Shown piece after piece: positions 31,992-32,534 of a stretch of DNA of 32,534 nt. The position numbers and the translations under genes are program-made. This DNA comes from Patescibacteria group bacterium (GTDB lineage: Bacteria > Patescibacteriota > Minisyncoccia > GCA-002772825). Below the pieces are notes generated by a model. The model worked only from the letters and a program-made list of their open reading frames with translations. It did no database searches and was not told where the DNA came from. Numbering within the stretch: position 1 is the first letter of the stretch; every line of letters begins with the position of its first letter. The DNA lies in contig JANLHB010000006.1 of NCBI GenBank assembly GCA_024654625.1, positions 1 through 32,534 of the forward strand, written 5' to 3'.

Positions 31992-32180
31992 CTAACTATC
32001 TGTAATCTCATACCAGCCTGAAGCGGACAGGATAAATCCTAATACCCAAGCCGGAGATACAAGGAGTGCAAAGAAGAAAAAACTTAATATATCGAATGGG
32101 TTATAAGATACCCATAATGCCGATATATCGTGTCGTAGATACCTAGACTCGTTTTTTAGCCTTTCTTTTAGTCTTCTCAT
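31992..32180 (-). CDS. Hypothetical 62-aa membrane protein, SD type
   Basis: ATG at 32180 is preceded by a full AGGAGG five bases upstream. The protein has a basic N-terminal helix (MRRLKERLKNESRYLRHDI), then a hydrophobic segment around residues 30-53 (FDILSFFFFALLVSPAWVLG) and a short polar C-terminus. It is a single-pass, probably inner-membrane protein with a positively charged cytoplasmic end. Function is unknown. It has a dedicated strong terminator and belongs to the SD-type accessory class. Confidence 0.7.
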   Translation of the reverse strand: MRRLKERLKNESRYLRHDISALWVSYNPFDILSFFFFALLVSPAWVLGFILSASGWYEITDS

Positions 32181-32297
32181 ATAATCCTCCTGATATATTG
32201 ATCATATGTTAATACGAATTATAAGAAAGTGCTCTACTTAAACAATAAAACAAACAAAAGAAAAAGCAAGCTTTTGCATCCTTATTTTGATGACTCT

Positions 32298-32408
32298 GCG
32301 GAGAATCGGCTATTACATAGCCAGGTGATTTTCCATTCTCTCGCCTTTAGGCTCGTTCATAAGGAAAATCCTTTCGATTCTCCGCCGGAAGCCGAGCAGT
32401 TGGCTTCC
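32298..32408. repeat. Structured intergenic repeat, copy 2
   Basis: A multi-stem fold can be read directly. The outer stem is GCGGAGAATCG (32298-32308) with 32375-32385. Inside are a GGCTAT/ATAGCC hairpin and a GATTTTCC/GGAAAATC stem capped by GCC/GGC. Outside is a GGAAGCC/GGCTTCC hairpin (32387-32408). It aligns with 7657-7772. The rest of the window end (32409-32534) holds two more hairpins (TATGAT/ATCATA at 32434-32448, CGCACGC/GCGTGCG at 32480-32496) and no gene I can support. Confidence 0.45.
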
Positions 32409-32534
32409 TTAGGTTCAAACTCACTTCGTTCGTTATGATCTAATCATATCCTTTGCGCGAACCTTTTTCGAGAGCTAATCGCACGCTCCGCGTGCGTGGT
32501 GGCTTTAGACCAAGGCGTACGCCCCGATTGCGTG

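Noticed and set aside
32229-32438. 69-codon plus-strand ORF at window end
   Set aside because: It is laid over a multi-stem structured repeat; the homologous copy near 7.7 kb does not keep the frame.

Overview
The window looks like a chromosome segment of a Candidatus Patescibacteria (CPR) bacterium, probably of the Parcubacteria group. This is inferred from the small compact housekeeping genes, the Lys-rich AT-leaning proteins, the lack of Shine-Dalgarno (SD) sites before core genes, the many tiny secreted or membrane proteins of unknown function, and a group I intron in a tRNA gene. No 16S rRNA is present, so the placement is not proven.

Layout. 1-7.6 kb is accessory: the first codons of an IS30-type transposase, a 39-aa very basic protein, an unknown 448-aa protein, TspO, a twice-frameshifted uracil-DNA glycosylase gene, small proteins, a DKNYY-repeat protein, a secreted Cys/His protein and a PF04020-type membrane protein. 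The last three lie between two same-orientation 222-bp miniature elements derived from a REP-associated (Y1/RAYT) transposase. 7.6-8.3 kb holds tRNA-Asn(GUU) split by a 249-nt group I intron and, beside it, a repeat and a copy of the tRNA 3' end. 8.3-19.1 kb is core, all on the minus strand: FMN reductase, rpoD, dnaG, rpoC and rpoB, the last with a consensus promoter and a long leader. 19.1-20.9 kb is an accessory island with a hairpin array, an AGOG-like DNA glycosylase gene framed by 44-bp inverted repeats, and a frameshifted membrane-anchored winged-helix gene. 21.0-25.5 kb on the plus strand carries corA-cysS and dnaB-recR, converging on rplU. 26.0-32.2 kb on the minus strand carries a membrane protein, rmuC, a CaCA-family antiporter, a P2-type cation ATPase and a 62-aa membrane protein. 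The last ~240 bases are a densely structured non-coding repeat.

Gene teamwork. rpoB, rpoC and rpoD form RNA polymerase and its primary sigma factor. dnaG and dnaB are the replisome primase and helicase. recR, rmuC, ung and the AGOG-like protein belong to DNA repair. corA, the CaCA exchanger and the P-type ATPase handle divalent cations.

The most striking global pattern is two gene classes. Most genes that begin a transcription unit have a -10 hexamer only 5-9 nt before the start codon, which predicts leaderless mRNAs. Five accessory genes instead have a strong SD and their own intrinsic terminator. The miniature transposase ORF uses the leaderless layout of the core genes. Intergenic DNA is rich in perfect palindromes, several sharing the word ACGGCTCA.
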